A stretch of DNA of 64,000 bases from Pagrus major (GCF_040436345.1 NC_133220.1:3465423-3529422); one strand, 5' to 3'. Positions 1 to 12,535 are shown, counted from the first letter of the stretch. A program made the numbers and translations. The notes: a model not told the origin generated them from the letters alone.

Positions 1-1467
1 GCAGGTTTGTTTCAACTGACCCTGAGTTTCCCTGCTCTTCAGTTGAAGCCTGCAGACTGAAGGCAGTGGCAGACACGGTGTGTCCGTTTCTCGAGGAGCC
101 AGTTGATGTCGGAGCGCAAATACTCCGCAGAAATCTCCGTCGGGATTATCAGACCCCGATTGGATGTTTTATCATTATCAGCGGTCTGATGATCCAGACA
201 ATAATCCAACCCCCCTGCTGATGCACGAGATGAAGGAGCTGTTAGAGACATGATATGCTTCAACCATTTCTAACTGACCCATCACCTCCCCAGTGTCAAA
301 GAAAGACAATATGCCTCTTATTTTATGAGGTCTTCTTTATTTCCTGGAAGTACAAATGTTGTACAGTTCATCTTTTGTTGTTGAAAAATCAGTGTGCCAA
401 GTTGTGTCTATGATGAATGGATGGCCATTACTGAGCTAACAGTAGAAAAAGCATGAATGTAAATATGCCATTCATTTGAATAACTTACCTCTCATGTAGG
501 CCCTTGTGTCCTGGGGCGTGGCTCTGATGAGCTCCCCCCAGAGACGCCCTCAGCAACAGGTCGCCCACTGTTCTGACTGAGGGCATCTCTTCAGCCTCTG
601 TGAGCGGTGGTGGTGGTGGACGCCACCTGCCTCAGCCTTTTTTCTGTTCCCTATACTGGAGGTCAAATTTGAACATATCCAGAAAACACAAATTTGGAGA
701 CGTGCATGTACAACAGGCATTTAGGCGTGGCTTTCATATAGACAATATTAAATACTGGCAGTGATGGGATGGCTGCAGATTTGGCTTTTTCTTTGTTTAG
801 GGGATTTCCATAATTACTTAAATATCGCTATCACATGTTGAATGTAGCCACTGAATGCTGTTTAATGAGGGCAGGCTAAACAACACCACAACTGCTTGTA
901 ATTAAATTATACCTTACCTGTTTGGACTTTATTTTTATGTTTCATCTTTAGTTGCTGCCAGGTCCGTTTTGTGCCTGTTGGGTTGCACCTGTGCGCTCAA
1001 ACACACATATAGAATATAAATGTTGAATGAGTGGAACACTCAAGACGAAACATTTCTTTTTTTTCTCCAATTAATACTCACGCATTGACTCGGTCAGCAA
1101 TGTTCTGCCACACAAGCTGTCGCTCTTTTGCTGCTGCCCCAGTATTGCTTTTTCTTTTGAAAATATGCTCATTTTCTGCATATGCAGTCATTAATATTTC
1201 CAACTCCACTGGGGAGAAGTAGGAGGATCGAGGCTTTACTCACCTGTTGCCATGGTGGATCATGTTATCTGCGTTCCACTGATGAGGGCTTTTTATATCC
1301 TCATGCACGAGCTTCACTCAGGGGAACCTTGACTCAGAGTTGATTGAACTCATTGTTAACACCTGTTCTGAAACCGAAAACTCTGAGTTTGACAGCTCAG
1401 AGTTGGTCAACCTAGAGTTCAGGTTTTTGACTCAGAGTTTGTTAAACTTGCTTCCTGAAACAGGCCC
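1..1467 (-). mobile_element. Harbinger-like DNA transposon, partial (one end outside the window)
   Basis: The sequence just before 1467 (CTGAAACAGGCCC) and the repeated 'actcagagtt' motifs at 1330-1440 are typical of the ends of teleost PIF/Harbinger elements. The inverted paralogue supports a boundary here: in the second Ig gene (about 53170-53190) the matching intron runs into the shared GTGACTCTGCATG sequence without this element. A Myb/SANT-like frame lies inside on the minus strand. No transposase nuclease domain is visible in the window, so the element either continues upstream or is incomplete. Bases 1-470 hold no feature I can identify beyond being upstream of that frame. Confidence 0.6.
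488..1253 (-). pseudogene. Myb/SANT-like protein of a Harbinger element, exons visible
   Basis: Read on the minus strand, an ATG in good context (ccaccATGGCAACAG) at 1253 is followed by a donor. A second exon at 1082-1208 then encodes ELEILMTAYAENEHIFKRK and continues through SNTGAAAKERQLVWQNIADR. This matches the Myb/SANT-like DNA-binding protein that Harbinger transposons carry beside their transposase, related to host MSANTD genes. A likely third exon around 488-656 reads PPPPLTEAEEMPSVRTVGD and ends at a good donor (gtaagt). The splice sites look usable, but I cannot show a complete gene. The function inferred for the family is DNA binding and nuclear import of the transposase. The element may be an inactive remnant. 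Confidence 0.55.
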
Positions 1468-1519
1468 CAGGTGACTCTGCATGTTAACATACTGAGTAAC
1501 ACATGTTTTTATCTTCCAG

Positions 1520-4500
1520 GTGTCAAAGTGGTCGTGAAACAAGACAGTGATGCTGTTTTACCCTGTTCGCTCAGCAACAAGGAGGACATCACAAGAAAGA
1601 CCTTTGACTGGAGGAAAGATGAAAGTCGGCAGGAGGTGTTCTTTTATGATTCAGGAATCTTCAGAAGTGAAGATCAGCAGTTCACAGATCGAGTCTCACA
1701 TTTTCAAGATCAACTGAAGAACGGCGACGCCTCCATAAAGATCACAAAAACAAAGATGGCCGACAGCGGGAACTACAGCTGCATTTTTCCACATCTTCAG
1801 CCGAGACAAACATTCAACATTGAGCTTGTTGTTGGTGAGTGCTTTCATTAAACAGTTAAAGATGTCCACTCATTTACTGCTGCGACTGGTTCAAGAGTCC
1901 CAGATGGACTTTTGTTGTGGTCAGAACACATCTGGCAGGGCCTCGAGCCCACAGAGCTGCAGCCACATCTGGAGAGATGACCTCTGTATCAAACATGCCT
2001 GATATCAGAGACACGCTGCAGATTATGTCTCTGTGCAATGAAATTTCAGCTGTCTATAGTAGATGAAATATGACTTTTACACAGTATTACCTGTCTGTTT
2101 CAAAACAATCTAACGTGTGTTTGTTTTTCCTTTCAGATCAAGTCTTAAGAGACAGAACAGGTGAAAACATCCCAGGTGAGTCCTGATTCTGATGACGTCA
2201 CTCTCCACCTCTGCAGGTGTTTCTGTAAATGTCTTCTCAGGCCTGTCAGTCTAAACACTAACATCTGTGGGCCTGAACCTCTCTGTGTTGAACTGACTGG
2301 GATCAGTCGTCACTTAAAGGTGGACACGTTTATTATATTATAGTTATACAACAACATCTTTTAATCCAAGAAGCCTGTTTGTTATTAAATCTAATACTTT
2401 TATTCAGATTGTCTAATTACATGAAGAAGTTATTGTGCAATATGCTGCAGTCAAATAATTAATTACTGCATTTCCCAAAAAGCCTCCATATAAAGTCTTT
2501 TTGCTGACGTGACAGAATAATGTAATCTACTTTATTAATGTAGTTTAGTCCCAGGTTCATTCTGGGTTCATGAATTTTAACTTCATGTTTAATATTTATG
2601 TCACAATCCTTCTGAGTCCCAACATCACAATATTCCTTTTATTCTTCTTTTATCTCAGTAATGATCAAATAGTTTCTCTGTAGCTGAAAGAAGCTCTTTC
2701 TGAAGCAGCAGTGACATTTGAAGCCTCTGACATCATCAATATACTCGTCATCATCAAACTTCACCTGATATTCTTCACCTGACACAAGCTCTGACACAGC
2801 GGCAGCCATCATATGGTCTTTTTGAGGTTCACTAACTCAGGACAACAACTCCTGCACACTGTTGACCTCAATCAGGAGTTAATTTAATAATGTTTTGTCA
2901 CAAAGACCTTCAGTGTGTGTGTGTGTGACGTGATGCCAGGTTATAGAAGATGGTTAGTTGCATGCAAAGACCCTGAGTCTGTGTGAAGCAGCTACTTTGC
3001 AAGTGTAGCTTGTAAAACTACATGTAGTTCAGCCTGGCAGTAGTTTAACAAACTACATTTCTACTCCTGGAGAAATGTAGTTTGTAAAACTACTGCTAAA
3101 AAAAAGTAGCTTCAGCAACTACTTATACTCATTTAACTCAGCGTTAAATAAATCAACATATGGTGTATATGAAACAAAATATAATAGCCTACAAAAATTG
3201 TCCATGACGAGCTTGTGCCATATGAGCGCCGCCTTCCTTGGCACAAAGACCCGCCCACTCTGTGAAGCACGTGAGTGCTGCCAGGGCCAATCAGAGGCAG
3301 CGTTGGCTTAGCATGTCATGACATGTTTCATGCCTTTTTTCAAAGAAAAATAAAATAAAATGTATATTTTAATTAAAAAAAAGATATTTCATGTTATTGG
3401 CCAAAATTGTAGTTTGTAAATTGAGTAGTTAAACTACAAAAAATGACCCAAAAAGTAGTTGAAATACTTGACGCAGCACAAAATATGAATGTAGTTTAAC
3501 TACCAGCAAGTTACAGCAAATTGTAGTTAAACTAGTTCAACTACATGTAGTTTAAGTCTCCCCAACACTGATTATTTTTTATAATCATGAAAATATGTTT
3601 AAAACTCTTAAAATGTCTCTAAAACAGACTGGAATAACTTTTTATTTTATTTTTGTTCGGAAAAAAATATTTTTATTACATCACAGATATTTTAGTGTCA
3701 AAGGAAAGATATATAATTGTACAAATACATTTTAAAAAAACAGTTAAATCTTTCACAACCTTCTCTTGGCAGAATTTCAACTTTATAGTTAATTTTAAAG
3801 TAGTTCTCACTAACATGTGACACATCAGGTGTGTTTACCTTTGAACACTATGTTTTATATTTTATTACAATCTTTATAGTTCAGTTTAACAAGTTCACTG
3901 TATTTGTGTGTCTGCCTCAAACTGGAAACAGTTTAAAATGTTTGAAATATCGTCCCATAAAATGATGCTGGAGGCTTTTATTGCGTTTTTCTCTTCACAC
4001 TGTAAACTGGATACAAGCAGAGTGTGGATGAACAAAATCCCAATATTACTTTAATAATGCTGAAACTGTCTCTTTATAATCTATTGTTTATAATGTGTTC
4101 ACAGGTGCAGCTCCAAGGCCAATTATCATTACACTTAAAATGACAAAGGACTGGGCGCTGCTGCAGTGTGAAGCTCGTGGTGTTCCACTTCCTACAGTCG
4201 AGTGGAAGGACAGTGCTGGTAACACTCTCAAAAGTGAGTCGATTCTGAAATCAGAAGGAGGTCGTTCAGACATCACTCTCAACATTACTGTGACCAAGAC
4301 CGACACCTACAGCTGTGTAGCTACGCAGAAGGAAATCAGCCATCAGATATCTGCTGAGACCTCTGTGTATATCCAAGGTGAGATTCTTCCTAGTTGTGAT
4401 TTAATATGTAAATAATTTAAAATGTTTCAAACTGAGTGAAAAATGTCTTCATAGAAATGATGACGTTGGTTCATCAGTCACCAGAGATTAGAGAGAGAAT

Positions 4501-7500
4501 GAACGTTTATTAATTATTAACACTATATGTGCTGTATGTGATGCAGTTAGATTCCCAGTGTTACACTCACTCTCTTTACAGTAAATATGTTTCAGAGGAA
4601 ACATCTGAGGACAGTTATGAAGCTCATTGAGAAGTTTTGTGCATCATGAATCTCATAGTATCAAACTGCAACACACACAAATCTTTATTTTACTTCATAT
4701 TTCATCATAAAAGTGAAGTTTGAGTCAGGACAGTTGTGTTGGATTGCATCAGATCATTAATGTGGGCCTAATAAAGTGGCCACAGTGTGTTTGTTATTCT
4801 GTGTGTGATGATACATGACTACAATATGAGCACATACACTTGATTCATGTGTTCATTTAGTTAATTAATCAGAGAAACTGTGTTCACTGAGAGAGAAACT
4901 CTTAGTCCTGAAACACATCTGAGCTCTGTCTCCTCAAGTCACACTGGTGCTGCTTCTGGTTCTGATGCCACAGGATCTTCATCACTAAATCTTTGTCTCA
5001 GTGACATGAAAGAATGATGTTGGTACCAGCTCAGGTCCACTGAGGAGCTCAGACTGAAAGTGGTCCTGAACTCTGAGCCTCCTTTTCTGTGAAGTTTGTG
5101 GCTCCTTTCCAGTCGAGAGACAGTTTCCACAAACCAGGCCTGTAGTGAAGCTGCACAGGCTGCCTCTTCTGCCTGCTGACTGTTTAAATCCTTTACACCG
5201 ACTGTTTGTGAGTTCACACCTGGACAAGTTAAATGTACATACATGTGGTTATTGAACAAAGATTTCTGCATCGCCAGACTCAAATGAATCACAGCACACA
5301 AACTGAGTCTCACACATGATGACACCGATCTGAAATGATGAGTTATGATGAGTGATAATAACAACATGAGTCATTAAACATCAGCACAGATTTGAACTCA
5401 CTCTGACTAAATATTCATTAAACATTATGATTATATAATATTGCTAGAATTAAAGATTATTGAAGTTACAGAACAGTTGTGTTAGATTACTTTAGATTAG
5501 AGCTGCGAGGTACGGCCTTAAAATTATATCACAATATTTTTATGCCACATCCTGATACAAACAATATGTAACTCAATATTCTGAAATCTTCTCAAAAGCA
5601 CTTCATAAATGTTGGGACGGGGCCACAAAATCAAATATCTCAATATGTTTGACCAAACAGGTCCTACTGTGATAATATTGTGGGGATGACGATTGTTACT
5701 TTCACAAAACATTAACACGATGAGATTTCTGATCAATAATCATCATTAATGTGGATATAATGAGTCAGTGGTTAAAGAAAGTATCAGAACAAGTCGAACA
5801 GTCTGGTGAGTTCAGAACATGACGTCACTTTACTGTAATGAGCCTTTAAACCCAGGAACAGACAACAGTTATGATATATCACCATGTGAGAATATCAAAT
5901 ATCTAAGACAATATATAGTCTCACATCATGACAACAGTATATATTGTATATGTTGCTCAGCCCTGCTTTAGATTGTACAGGTGTTCCTATTAAAGTGGCC
6001 ACACCCAAGCCCTGTTAACAGAAGGGGACAAGCTCTTAATGACCCTGTGTTTCACATTTCATAACACATTTTCTTTATTACTTTAATGTAAATAGACAAC
6101 AAAGTTCACATGACGTCCTTTAATGTTTTTTTAAGCACAACAAATGTGTAAAAGTTCAGGAGCTGCTGTAAAGTCTTCACTGTTGATGTGTTTCTGTCAT
6201 GATGTGAGTCAGAAAAAGTGTTTTAGTTGTAAATAGTTGCCAATTTTTTTAAGAAGTTAGAGAAGTTTTACTTGTCTTGTTCTATCTAACAATGTAACGA
6301 GGTGTAATTAAGGTTTCTGTTTCTCTGTTCTTCATGTTTCTCTCCTTCTTAAACACACTGTAATCCTCATGTACAAGCAGAGAAGTGATGAACAGGAAAC
6401 ATCACCACGTTTCATTTATAATCCTGTAATTGTTCTTTATAACTGATGTCTCACTACATGTCTTGTTATCTTCACAGGTGCAGCTCCAGAACCAGGTGAG
6501 ATTCTGTTCTAGTCGTGTTGTTTCACAAACAGCTGGAGGAGTGAGTGCAGTCAGTAGTGTAGCAGTGGATGAGTGAAGATGTGCTGTGTGGATGTTGAGC
6601 TGTAAAAACAAACCAAAGGAAACCAGAAGCCCCGACACAAAGATGTGTGAGCAGATGTTCTGAAGGATTTCTATACATGGAGCACATCAGGCCCAGGTGT
6701 GTCCCCTGCTGCTGATGAAGCTCCCAACAGGTCTGCAGCCCTGGAGACAGAAAGCACAGCAACAGCAGAGTGAAGCCGTCAGAGAGGCCGTCACTGTGAG
6801 CTCTGTTTAGATTAGAGAGATTAGAGAGAGACTTTATTAATCCCAATGACAAACTGCAGCGTTACAGCAGCCGAGTTACACATGAATCACACAACAAACA
6901 CCATGAAGACACTCAGACAGGAAGAGAAGAGTTTACTCACTGATGACTTTATTATTTTATTTCTCAACTACAAACTGAACTCAGACTGAAAACTAGGAGC
7001 AAACTTTACCTCTGAATATACACAATGATAGTTCCTGTAATAATATGAGATCATGGAGGCTTTGAACTGAGTTTTTACTGGACAGTTAATACTTGTCATT
7101 AGTACCATTGTATTCAGGCTGTAACTACAAGTCTCCAACATTAATTATCAGTTTATAATTGTAGTCATTGTGACAATTAAAGCAGCAGAAGCTGATCAGA
7201 GATCTCCTGAAGGATTTGATGCTGAAGGATGAATTCAGATTCAGAAATCATGAGCAAACCTGATGTTTCACAGCAACATAAATGATCCAACTCTGCAACA
7301 TGTTCCTGAAATAAAATATGGATCCTGCTGTGATCTTTAGTGAGCTTTTGTTGGCTGAGACAGAAGAATTGTTCTGATTATATTATTTAAGAATCTGTGT
7401 GGAGAGATGTGAAACTGTGTCTCAGTCTATATGTGTCTGTAAGAATCTCTAAATATTGATTCTGTTCTTTTATTAATGAGTTAAAGTATATTTATGTTTA

Positions 7501-8460
7501 ATAGTCGGAGCTTCAACAGACTCACGCTTCATAAAACCTGTGACTGTGTGTTGATCTGCTCCCATCAGGCCCAATAACTGTGGAGCCGACCAGCACCAAG
7601 AAGCTCACAGTGATTTTAACCTTCATGTTTCTGGACAGTAGTCAGTGGTGGAAGAAGTACTCGGATACTTTACTGAAGTGAAAGTAGCAGAAACACAAAG
7701 TAAAAATACTCTGTTACAAGTAAAAGTCCACTTGAGTAAAAGTGTAAAAGTATCAGTAAAAGTATTGTGAAGAAGTTTTATATTTTATCAGATGATCCTG
7801 TGTTTTTACTGTCAGATCAAAGTGATGGACTGTAACTAAGTCCATTTATTTCTTCACTGCTGGGACCAGAACCAGAAGCAGCCTCTGAGCTGTGGAGCCC
7901 AGCAGGAGGAAACTGGACCTGAGATCAGAGCTCACATCACTGTTCCTGCTCACATTCATCCCAGTGGAGTTTTCATGTGAAACAAGTTCAGATTTCAGGA
8001 GCAGACTCACCTTTAGTTGTTCTGTGTGAGCTGTGAGGTCCAGTCTGCTGTTTATCATCTGCACTGACCTTCTGACTGATGCACTCACTTTGTATCTGTT
8101 TCAGGGTGGCCCACTGAAGCGATTACTGGTTTTGTAGTTCTTAGCCTCCTTTTAGTTGCTGCTGTTGTTGGTGGTGGGCTTTGCATCAACCATTTCAGAA
8201 AAGAAAATCAGAAGAAGAGTAAGTTTAAATATTGTATCAACAGATTCATGATGAGCAACAACACAACTCATTATTTACATTTATCTCATGTTTTGAGTCT
8301 TGACAGTTGTTTTATTTTCTCAGACATTAATCATCTTGTTGGTATTTACATTTGTGATTTTCTTGAATATAACTTTGTTTTCTTTCCTGCAGATGAGGAG
8401 ATAAGACACCTACGGTCTCAACCCAGTTCAGCAACACCACTGACCACTGGATCCATCTGA
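1520..8460 (+). CDS. Ig gene 1: B7/butyrophilin-like membrane protein (V-set, C-type Ig, TM), 5' exon missing
   Basis: Exons seen: V-set 1520-1834, linker 2137-2175 (13 codons), C-type Ig 4105-4377, micro-exon 6478-6495 (GAAPEP), transmembrane 8105-8218, tail 8393-8460. All internal introns are phase 1, as is usual for Ig exons, and every junction stays in frame. The V exon has the LPCSLS cysteine, the FDWRKD tryptophan and the MADSGNYSC motif. The C exon has LLQCEA, VEWKD and TYSCVAT. The TM helix reads GFVVLSLLLVAAVVGGGLC and is followed by a basic FRKENQKK and a short tail ending TTGSI. The signal-peptide exon is not in the window; paralogues start MELLPLVCLCLLSCSG. Fish relatives are usually named CD276-like, butyrophilin-like or HHLA2-like. 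A role as a surface co-signalling receptor or ligand is inferred from the family only. Confidence 0.8.
1835..4104 (+). other. Introns around the linker exon of Ig gene 1
   Basis: Apart from the 39-bp linker exon and the MITE-like repeat at about 2990-3571, this stretch is AT-rich intron sequence. Its first part matches the inverted paralogue around 52500-52810. I see no further coding exon. Confidence 0.6.
2990..3571. mobile_element. Non-autonomous repeat with 'tagtttaactac' ends (MITE-like)
   Basis: The block carries many copies in both orientations of a core like GTAGTTTAACTAC / GTAGTTTGTAAAACTAC and ends CCCCAACACTG. This is the style of a common teleost interspersed repeat of the DNA-transposon type. 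There is no coding capacity. It sits in the intron between the linker and C-type Ig exons of Ig gene 1. Confidence 0.5.
4378..6477 (+). other. Intron of Ig gene 1, arm of the large inverted duplication
   Basis: The sequence from about 4930 onward matches the reverse complement of 46.1-49.06 kb almost base for base. It contains a minus-strand open frame (4939-5367) that also survives in the other arm but has no recognisable domain. It also contains a MITE-like repeat at 5497-5968. Confidence 0.55.
5497..5968. mobile_element. MITE-like repeat with 'gagctg' / 'cagccct' ends
   Basis: The block runs from AGAGCTGCGAGGTACGGCC to TTGCTCAGCCCT. Inside are repeated 'aatatatc / gatatt' stretches, matching the common fish repeat that begins AGGGCTGGGCGATAT. 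The same element is present in the other inverted arm (about 47620-48085), so it predates the duplication. Confidence 0.55.
7569..7790 (+). repeat. Possible unused stem exon followed by a common teleost interspersed repeat
   Basis: After an acceptor (cccatcag) the sequence reads GPITVEPTSTKKLTVILTF in the frame expected for an Ig-gene stem or TM exon. It then runs at about 7636 into the widespread fish repeat 'agtggtggaagaagtactcgg...aaagtatcagtaaaagtattg' without a clear donor. The same arrangement is present in inverted form at 46440-46640. The exon is probably dead and replaced by the TM exon at 8105. Confidence 0.45.
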
Positions 8461-8959
8461 TCCAAACAGTAACCAGCTCTACATGTGCTGTGAAGTTCTC
8501 TGCTGTGTGTTTCCACCATGCTGGATGATGGTGAGGACATTTTGTCTGGTCTTCTCTTATTTCAGGCAGTTTGAGGATTAAAACTTGGTTTTAAAGTTTA
8601 AATTAATTTCAGGTTCAGGTTGTGTTGAGGCAGATAGTTGAGATGGAAGCAAGATAAAAAAATGTTGGCATGTTTCTCATTAACACGACCTCAATCTGTC
8701 CCTGAACTAAACCAACTGTTTTTATACTCTGACCTCACAATCTGAACCTTATCAGAAGTATTGAGAAGAGTATTATAACAGCATGTCTGCTTGATGATCT
8801 ACACAGCAAACTCACAGTTAATATACAAAATATACACATATACAGTCCTCGACTTTATCTCACAGCACTCAGTCACAAATAGTGTTTAGGTCAAGTGGAG
8901 GACACAGAATCCTGTCATTAGGGACTTAATGAAACCAGAACAAGACCGTCCAAGTTTTA

Positions 8960-9230
8960 TATACGTGTTCAGAGCCGAGGGGCTCGGACCAAAAAAGTGC
9001 CGTCACACGTCGCTGGTTCGATCCCCGGCTCCTCCCGTCCACATGTCCAAGTGTCCTCGAGCAACAGGCTGAAGCCCAAACTGCTCCCGATGGTCAGACC
9101 AGCACCTTGTATGGTAGCTCACTGCCATCGGTGAGTGAGTGAGTGAGTGAGTGAGTGAGTGAGTGAGTGAGTGAGTGAGTGAATGGATGAATGAGGGCAG
9201 CAGTGCTGTATAAATGCCGTCTATTGACCA
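8960..9230 (+). mobile_element. tRNA-derived SINE copy
   Basis: A B-box-like GGTTCGATCCCC at about 9014 is followed by the body of a common teleost SINE (tgtcctcgagcaacaggctgaa, split here by family variation, then 'gaatgagggcagcagtgctgtataaat'). A GTGA tandem repeat lies within it at 9131-9182. It is not a functional tRNA because no clover-leaf can be drawn. Confidence 0.6.
9131..9182 (+). repeat. (GTGA)n microsatellite
   Basis: About 13 perfect tandem copies of GTGA inside the SINE. Confidence 0.95.
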
Positions 9231-9427
9231 AATATTATCAGACTGCTTGTGGCGCTTAAAGCTCCTGACTGAGCTCCACATGTGCTTTAAAACCATCAGA
9301 CTTCACTGAACTAAAGCTGCTGTTAACACTGTCAGTCAGTGTGAACACTTTGTAGCTACAAGTAAATATAATGTGACTTTTATATTTTATATTGGTGTTA
9401 TTGTCATTACTTGGGACTTATGGAAGG

Positions 9428-9657
9428 CCAAAAAAAATATTCCCATGTTAAATCATAATTATGAGATAAAAACATCAAAATTATGAAAAAATCATTAAAA
9501 TATGAGAGAGAAAATTTGAAATTATGAGATCATATATTATTGTGGTAATTGCGCAATTAAAGTCTAAATTATGAGGAAACATCATAATTATGAGATAAAA
9601 CTCTAAAATTTTAATCTCATAATCATGATTTACCGTGGGAATATTTCATTTTTTTGG
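9428..9657. mobile_element. Short palindromic MITE-like element
   Basis: The left end CCAAAAAAAATATTCCCATG and the right end, which includes CCGTGGGAATATTTC and closes with TTTTTTTTGG, are inverted copies of each other with few mismatches. Each is followed inward by 'taaatcataattatgagat' or its complement. The 230-bp body is almost all A/T and non-coding. A relic of a related element is seen at 63110-63195. Confidence 0.6.
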
Positions 9658-10150
9658 TTTTCATTATTTATTGTCTTCACCTGTCAGAAATGATGTCCTG
9701 CTTCTTTGTATTTGTTAAGGTTCTGATCCAGAGTCTGTCAGGTCCAGTTACACACTGAACTCTACACTCAGTGTCCAGTTTATTAGGTACAGCGAGCTGA
9801 AGCTGATGCAGTCTGATACAACAGTCGTGCAGTAAATCCTCCTTCATGAAGGTTTAATGTTCAGTTTGTTGTTCAAAGATTCGACTTCATGATCAGTTTG
9901 CAGGCTGCAGTTTGTGCAGCTGTTGAACTGTTGTGTCTTATTCTGGCAGCTGTTTTTATTATTTATCAGAGTTCATGTATGTTTCTGTTGTTCACTGATG
10001 ATGCACTTGTAGTGTTTCATGTCACTTCAGGCAGCGCTTCATCATTTCTATACAAACGTTTGAATAAAACATGAAAAATGTCAAAACTGTGTGTTGTGAC
10101 TGTTTCTGATGTTTCTGTGTTCAAACTGTGATCGAAGAAATAAAAGTGAT

Positions 10151-10250
10151 NNNNNNNNNNNNNNNNNNNNNNNNNNNNNNNNNNNNNNNNNNNNNNNNNN
10201 NNNNNNNNNNNNNNNNNNNNNNNNNNNNNNNNNNNNNNNNNNNNNNNNNN
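10151..10250. other. Assembly gap (100 N)
   Basis: A run of exactly 100 N, a placeholder of unknown true size. It lies between the 3' end of Ig gene 1 and the LINE that opens the RING array. Confidence 1.
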
Positions 10251-11869
10251 ACACATGTCATACAATTATACATAGCAATACAATAAGACAAAACAAAATA
10301 AGTAACAATAACAAAATGACCAAAGAAAACAAAAAAAGGAAAAAAAAATAAACCAAAGACAAGACAGCCAGAGGCGTTACAGTTCACTTACACAAAATTT
10401 CTCCATAATAGAGTACGTTCTGGTAGCTTTCTTGTTTTTAAGGTCCTTGATTGTGGCAGCATAACGATGCAGCTCATGTTTAAATGGTACAATGTTCGGT
10501 TTAGATTTGGCCCATTTATTTTTGTGGATGTGAAATTTCCCTAGGCTCAAGATTAACTGACAGAAAAAGCAAAAGTCTTTATCTTGATCTTCATAGTAAA
10601 TAAAACTATGTTTTTCCTGGAAACTGATCGTTCTTCCTGTTTTAACTTGCACAAAGTGTTGGACATCATTCCAAAAAGATTTACTGTATGCACAATGATA
10701 AAATAAGTGAGAAATAGTTTCATCTTCAAGTTCACAAAAATCACACACATATTCAATGTCTAACTTAAATCTTTCAAGGGTTTTCTTTACAGGGTAAATT
10801 TGATGTAAGATTTTAAACGAGACTTCTTTCACCTTGTTATTGAGACAAAACTTCTCACCAACCAGCCATGCTTTATTCCAGTTAATATCTCCAAATTGTG
10901 CGGACCAGTTAATTTGTCCTCTAGGCAGATTTCTTGACTGTAAGCAGCTTCTCAAGAATCTGTTAGGGCAGGATTTTTTTTATAACGTCAACTCCGCCCA
11001 CAAAAATATCACAATTATAATTTTCTGGAACAACAGTGATTCTTTCTGTTCCTTTAAAAAGCTGTAGCACACCTTGAGGTAGTGCATCAAAAACCACTGC
11101 ATATTGTTTTGGTGTGACTGGGAATTGAAATTTTAACAAAAATTCTTCATAAGAAAGTAAGAGACCATGTTCATTAATAAGTTGGTCAACTAATAGAATT
11201 TTAGCTCCATCCAGTCCTCGTAGAACAATGATCGGTTTTTGTAAAGAATATCTTCATTGTTCCAAATATAATAACTGGTTGGCGAGAAATTATGTTTATA
11301 GATCAGCTTCCAGGACAACAAGGCTTGTTTATGAAAATTTGAAAGTTTAACAGGAAGTTTTTCAACTTTGTAGTTACATTTCAACATAAAGCGTATACCA
11401 CCTAATGAGTTAAATACATGTGTAGCAAAAGAGTTCCAGAAGTTGTTCTTCCGTCTACATAAATTATTTAACCAGTTAATCTTGAAAGAGTGATTTAACA
11501 TTTCAAAGGTTAACACATCCAAACCACCATCTCTCTTGGAGTTACACAAGATATCCTTTTTTAAATAATGGCATCTATTCTTCCAAATAAAGTTGAATAA
11601 CATTTGATCTAATTTCTTAGACACTAATGCAGGCATTTCTAGTGCTAGTGATAAGTATACAGATCTTGATATTCCTTCGGCTTTAGATAACAAAGTCCGA
11701 CCATTTAAAGACAGATCCCTCATTAACCACATATTGAATTTTCTTTGTATCTGTTGAGTTATTGGTTCAAAGTTCATCTCAGAGCGTCTGTTCTCATTTT
11801 TTTCAAGCACTACACCCAGATATGTCACAGTTTGTTTGATAGGAATATCACTCAGTTTCTTTCTGAAGA
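10251..11869 (-). mobile_element. 5'-truncated L1/Tx1-like LINE, ORF2 C-terminal half
   Basis: Minus-strand frames at 11190-11869 (YLGVVLEKNENRRS, LFNFIWKNR, KRDGGLDVLTFEM) and 10377-10955 match the region after the reverse-transcriptase palm and the C-terminal end of L1-like ORF2. The second includes the cysteine motif CDFCELEDETISHLFYHC. The two are separated by about 230 bp out of frame, so the copy is dead. Its 5' end abuts an E module at about 11860, inside a sequence (gaagaagtcggtgtttctcc) that is continuous in other E copies. This marks a truncated insertion or a recombination point. The 3' end is cut by the gap. Confidence 0.75.
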
Positions 11870-12535
11870 AGTCGGTGTTTCTCCTGGTCTGTTCTGTAAC
11901 ACGGTGCAACATGACGGAAACAACAGTTTCAGACAATATGAACATAATTATGCTTATTCCAGTTCAGCCAGTAGTTTCCCTTATAATCTACAAACTAGAC
12001 GGTTAATTGAAATGAGCTCTGGTACAAGGAAAACAGAATAAAATGAGGTTTCAGGTAAAAGCATTTTTGAAAACATCCATTTTTAAAATGAAGACATTTA
12101 TTAGTTTACAGACCGGATGACAAAACTGAGTCACTGACACAAGTAATGAACACTTGATCTCTGTTTGAATACTTTGAATAACAACACTTGAATGTAAATA
12201 CAATCACTTTATACATGAATTCAACTGTCAATGAACTAAAAAAACAAACTACAAAACACTACAGACACCGCTACATGTGCTTAAAACGTCATGTGACACC
12301 GTTGACAGTGTGTATAGTTATGATGACACGGTAGATCCCACAGCTCTCCTTAAAGGTTTACGCCACCAATTTTACACTTTCATGGCTTTATTCTGCTTTT
12401 TTGGCCTTTGCAGTCGTTCTCCCCAAGACCTAAGTGTAAACTTGGTGGAGCCACTCTAATTGATCACCAGTAGAGACATTAGGTTTGATAAACAATATTT
12501 GTCTCTGTGGTTTTGAGTTTTTGTACAATTATCTC
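11870..12535 (-). repeat. E module copy downstream of R1
   Basis: This is the recurring block that lies 3' of the RING exons. It contains AATAAA signals in the RING sense (agAATAAAgcc and actAATAAAtgtc), so it probably serves as 3' UTR and polyadenylation region. Other copies are at about 18160-18867, 20570-21285, 29000-29608, 31235-31800, 34900-35826 and, in fragments, 43730-43920 and 44995-45135. Confidence 0.7.

Larger units (their letters stand above)
8461..10085 (+). other. 3' UTR and polyadenylation region of Ig gene 1
   Basis: The stop codon at 8458-8460 is followed by long non-coding sequence holding a SINE and a MITE-like palindrome. AATAAA signals at 10063-10068 and 10139-10144 give two candidate ends. 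Confidence 0.5.

Noticed and set aside
9003-9060. tRNA gene suggested by the GGTTCGATCCCC B box
   Set aside because: No clover-leaf and the flanks match a SINE body.
10017-10387. Open frames spanning the N gap at 10151-10250
   Set aside because: They exist only because N was translated as X.
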